In this document: in pieces, positions 39,690 to 40,731 of the stretch
How positions within the stretch are numbered: position 1 is the stretch's first letter
Layout of the letters: the number at the start of each line of letters is the position of its first letter
Assembly (NCBI GenBank): GCA_900545605.1
Contig: UQZL01000017.1
Coordinates: 1 to 40,731, forward strand
Length of the DNA stretch: 40,731 nucleotides
Direction: 5' to 3'
Origin: an uncultured Collinsella sp.
GTDB lineage: Bacteria; Actinomycetota; Coriobacteriia; Coriobacteriales; Coriobacteriaceae
The notes under the pieces: model-generated
Databases searched by the model: none
What the model saw: the letters and a program-made list of their open reading frames with translations, nothing else
What the model was told of the DNA's origin: nothing
Program-made: the position numbers and the translations under genes

Positions 39690-39698
39690 AGAATAACA
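39690..39698 (-). promoter_or_regulatory. Extended -10 of the ruvCAB promoter
   Basis: TGTTATTCT on the minus strand is an extended -10 (TGn plus TATTCT) immediately upstream of the SOS box. No clear -35 is visible. Confidence 0.5.
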
Positions 39699-39757
39699 CA
39701 ACGGGGCCAAGATGCTTAGTTGAAGTGTCAGGGTTGGAAGCGAATCCTATCCCATAG

Positions 39758-40731
39758 TTAGTTCTGCGAGAAAAAGGGGAACTGCCTCGGATCAACCGGC
39801 GGGTGCGGCATCGGTCCGCCCTGGGGCCCGCCCTGCGGGCCGCCCTGACCGCCCATCATCTTATCGATGGCGTCCTGGACCTCGCCCTCAAACTTCTTCA
39901 TGCCCTCATGCAAGCGACGCTGGCCGTCCTCGGAGCGCAGCTCCTCCATCTGCTCGGGCGAAATACCCAGTAGCTCGCCCAGCACGCCCATCATCTCGTT
40001 TCGCACGCGCTCGCTCGTATCCTCGTCAGCAAAACGGCGCACCTCGGCGCGCGCCAGCGAATCGACCGTCATACGCTCCTTGCCGTTAAGCCCCAGGTCG
40101 GACCACGCGAGCATATACGGCCAGGCACGCTCGGCAAACGAACGGGCCGAGACGATCGGCGCCATCGGCAACATGCGGCGGGCAGCCTCACCCTGTCGAA
40201 CGAGCATCAGCAGCAGCGAGCAGGCCTCAGGCTTGCCAGCGGCCATCGGGATGTCGTCGAAAGATCGATTGCGGTCCACGTGCGCCTCGAGCGCGCCATC
40301 GACCTCACCCGGCTCAAGCCCGCCGAGCAGCTGTGCCGCACGGTCGAGCATATCGACCGGACCGTCGAGCGTCGAGAGCGCCTGCGCCAGCACGCGCTCC
40401 ATACAATCTTCCACTGCGTTGAGCGTCACGAGCTCTTGGGGCACCACGGCAGACGTGCGGTTGCGCACACGCGCCACAAACTCAAGCGTCGACAGGTACA
40501 CATCGCCAAAGGGCGCAAAGTCGCCCTGGTAGCCGCCGCAAAGCGCCGGCGCCGCCAGCGCGTACTCGGTTTTGGACAGCGGGCTCAGCGCCATCGCACC
40601 CAGCTCGAGCGCCGTATCCTCCAGCATCAGGCCCAGCGTGCGCGAGCGCAGGCGCTCGGCATCGCCCGCCGACACGTCGCGATCGAGCACGCGCGCCGCA
40701 TCCGGTGCATCGCGCTCGACGGTGCGAATGT
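39758..40731 (-). CDS. Hypothetical protein, 5' end outside window
   Basis: The minus-strand frame is open through base 40731, so the N terminus lies beyond the right edge; the GTG at 40690 is internal. At least 324 residues, mostly helical, with many Ala/Leu/Glu/Arg blocks (ALELGAMALSPLSK, AVVPQELVTLNAVEDCMER, SFAERAWPYMLAWSDLGLNG) and a flexible Gly/Pro/Gln tail (GGQGGPQGGPQGGP...PFFSQN). No catalytic motif or family recognised. Its stop is about 140 bases upstream of the ruvC start, on the same strand, without an obvious terminator between; its transcript may run into ruvCAB (inference). Confidence 0.75.
   Translation of the reverse strand, partial: IRTVERDAPDAARVLDRDVSAGDAERLRSRTLGLMLEDTALELGAMALSPLSKTEYALAAPALCGGYQGDFAPFGDVYLSTLEFVARVRNRTSAVVPQELVTLNAVEDCMERVLAQALSTLDGPVDMLDRAAQLLGGLEPGEVDGALEAHVDRNRSFDDIPMAAGKPEACSLLLMLVRQGEAARRMLPMAPIVSARSFAERAWPYMLAWSDLGLNGKERMTVDSLARAEVRRFADEDTSERVRNEMMGVLGELLGISPEQMEELRSEDGQRRLHEGMKKFEGEVQDAIDKMMGGQGGPQGGPQGGPMPHPPVDPRQFPFFSQN

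Overview
The window is a high-GC bacterial chromosome segment with dense, short-spaced genes. Gene content suggests a class Coriobacteriia gut actinobacterium, most like Collinsella; that genus call is inference, because no rRNA or other marker gene is present. Supporting content: QueA/QueH queuosine genes, class III fructose-1,6-bisphosphatase, FolD/FchA/Fhs one-carbon genes, a DUF4430 surface protein under a cobalamin riboswitch, a Tat- and sortase-signalled phospholipase, and ruvCAB under a Gram-positive-type SOS box.

Layout. 1-1500: lower-GC accessory tip with the 3' part of a DDE transposase and a YafQ/DinJ-type toxin-antitoxin pair with a near-consensus promoter. 1531-12103: housekeeping genes (queA, queH, a DUF3267-like membrane protein, a divergent methionyl-tRNA synthetase, an RsmB/RsmF-type methyltransferase, a 56-residue membrane protein, a TIM-barrel protein, DegV, fbp). 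12182-13205: two GtrA-family genes in tandem. 13317-13730: a strikingly regular non-coding array of fourteen 14-bp elements in strictly alternating orientation, repeat unit about 62 bp, between two terminators at the 3' ends of converging genes. 13799-20254: a cobalamin-riboswitch-controlled pair on the minus strand, a 1727-residue surface protein (six Ig-like modules, two transcobalamin-like DUF4430 domains, a beta-propeller, an InlB-type repeat and a C-terminal anchor) followed directly by a membrane-anchored protein with one DUF4430 domain.

20368-26073: UbiB-like kinase with a phasin-like partner, a C69 dipeptidase, a 238-bp palindromic element with perfect 35-bp terminal inverted repeats, and a fchA-folD operon in which FolD has lost the cyclohydrolase lysine. 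26080-35419: a lipoprotein, a phosphatidylinositol-phospholipase-C-like exoenzyme, small PH-like and helix-turn-helix proteins (the latter apparently starting at CTG), a zinc-ribbon protein, a cation diffusion facilitator and a membrane protein with heptad repeats. 35598-40731: formate-THF ligase, ruvB-ruvA-ruvC, and a gene running off the right edge.

Genes that work together: queA/queH (last steps of queuosine synthesis), fchA/folD/fhs (interconversion of formate, formyl-, methenyl- and methylene-THF), ruvCAB (Holliday-junction resolution), and the riboswitch plus its two DUF4430 proteins (proposed cobalamin capture at the cell surface). The best candidates for something undescribed are the surface cobalamin-capture locus and the phased inverted-repeat array beside it.
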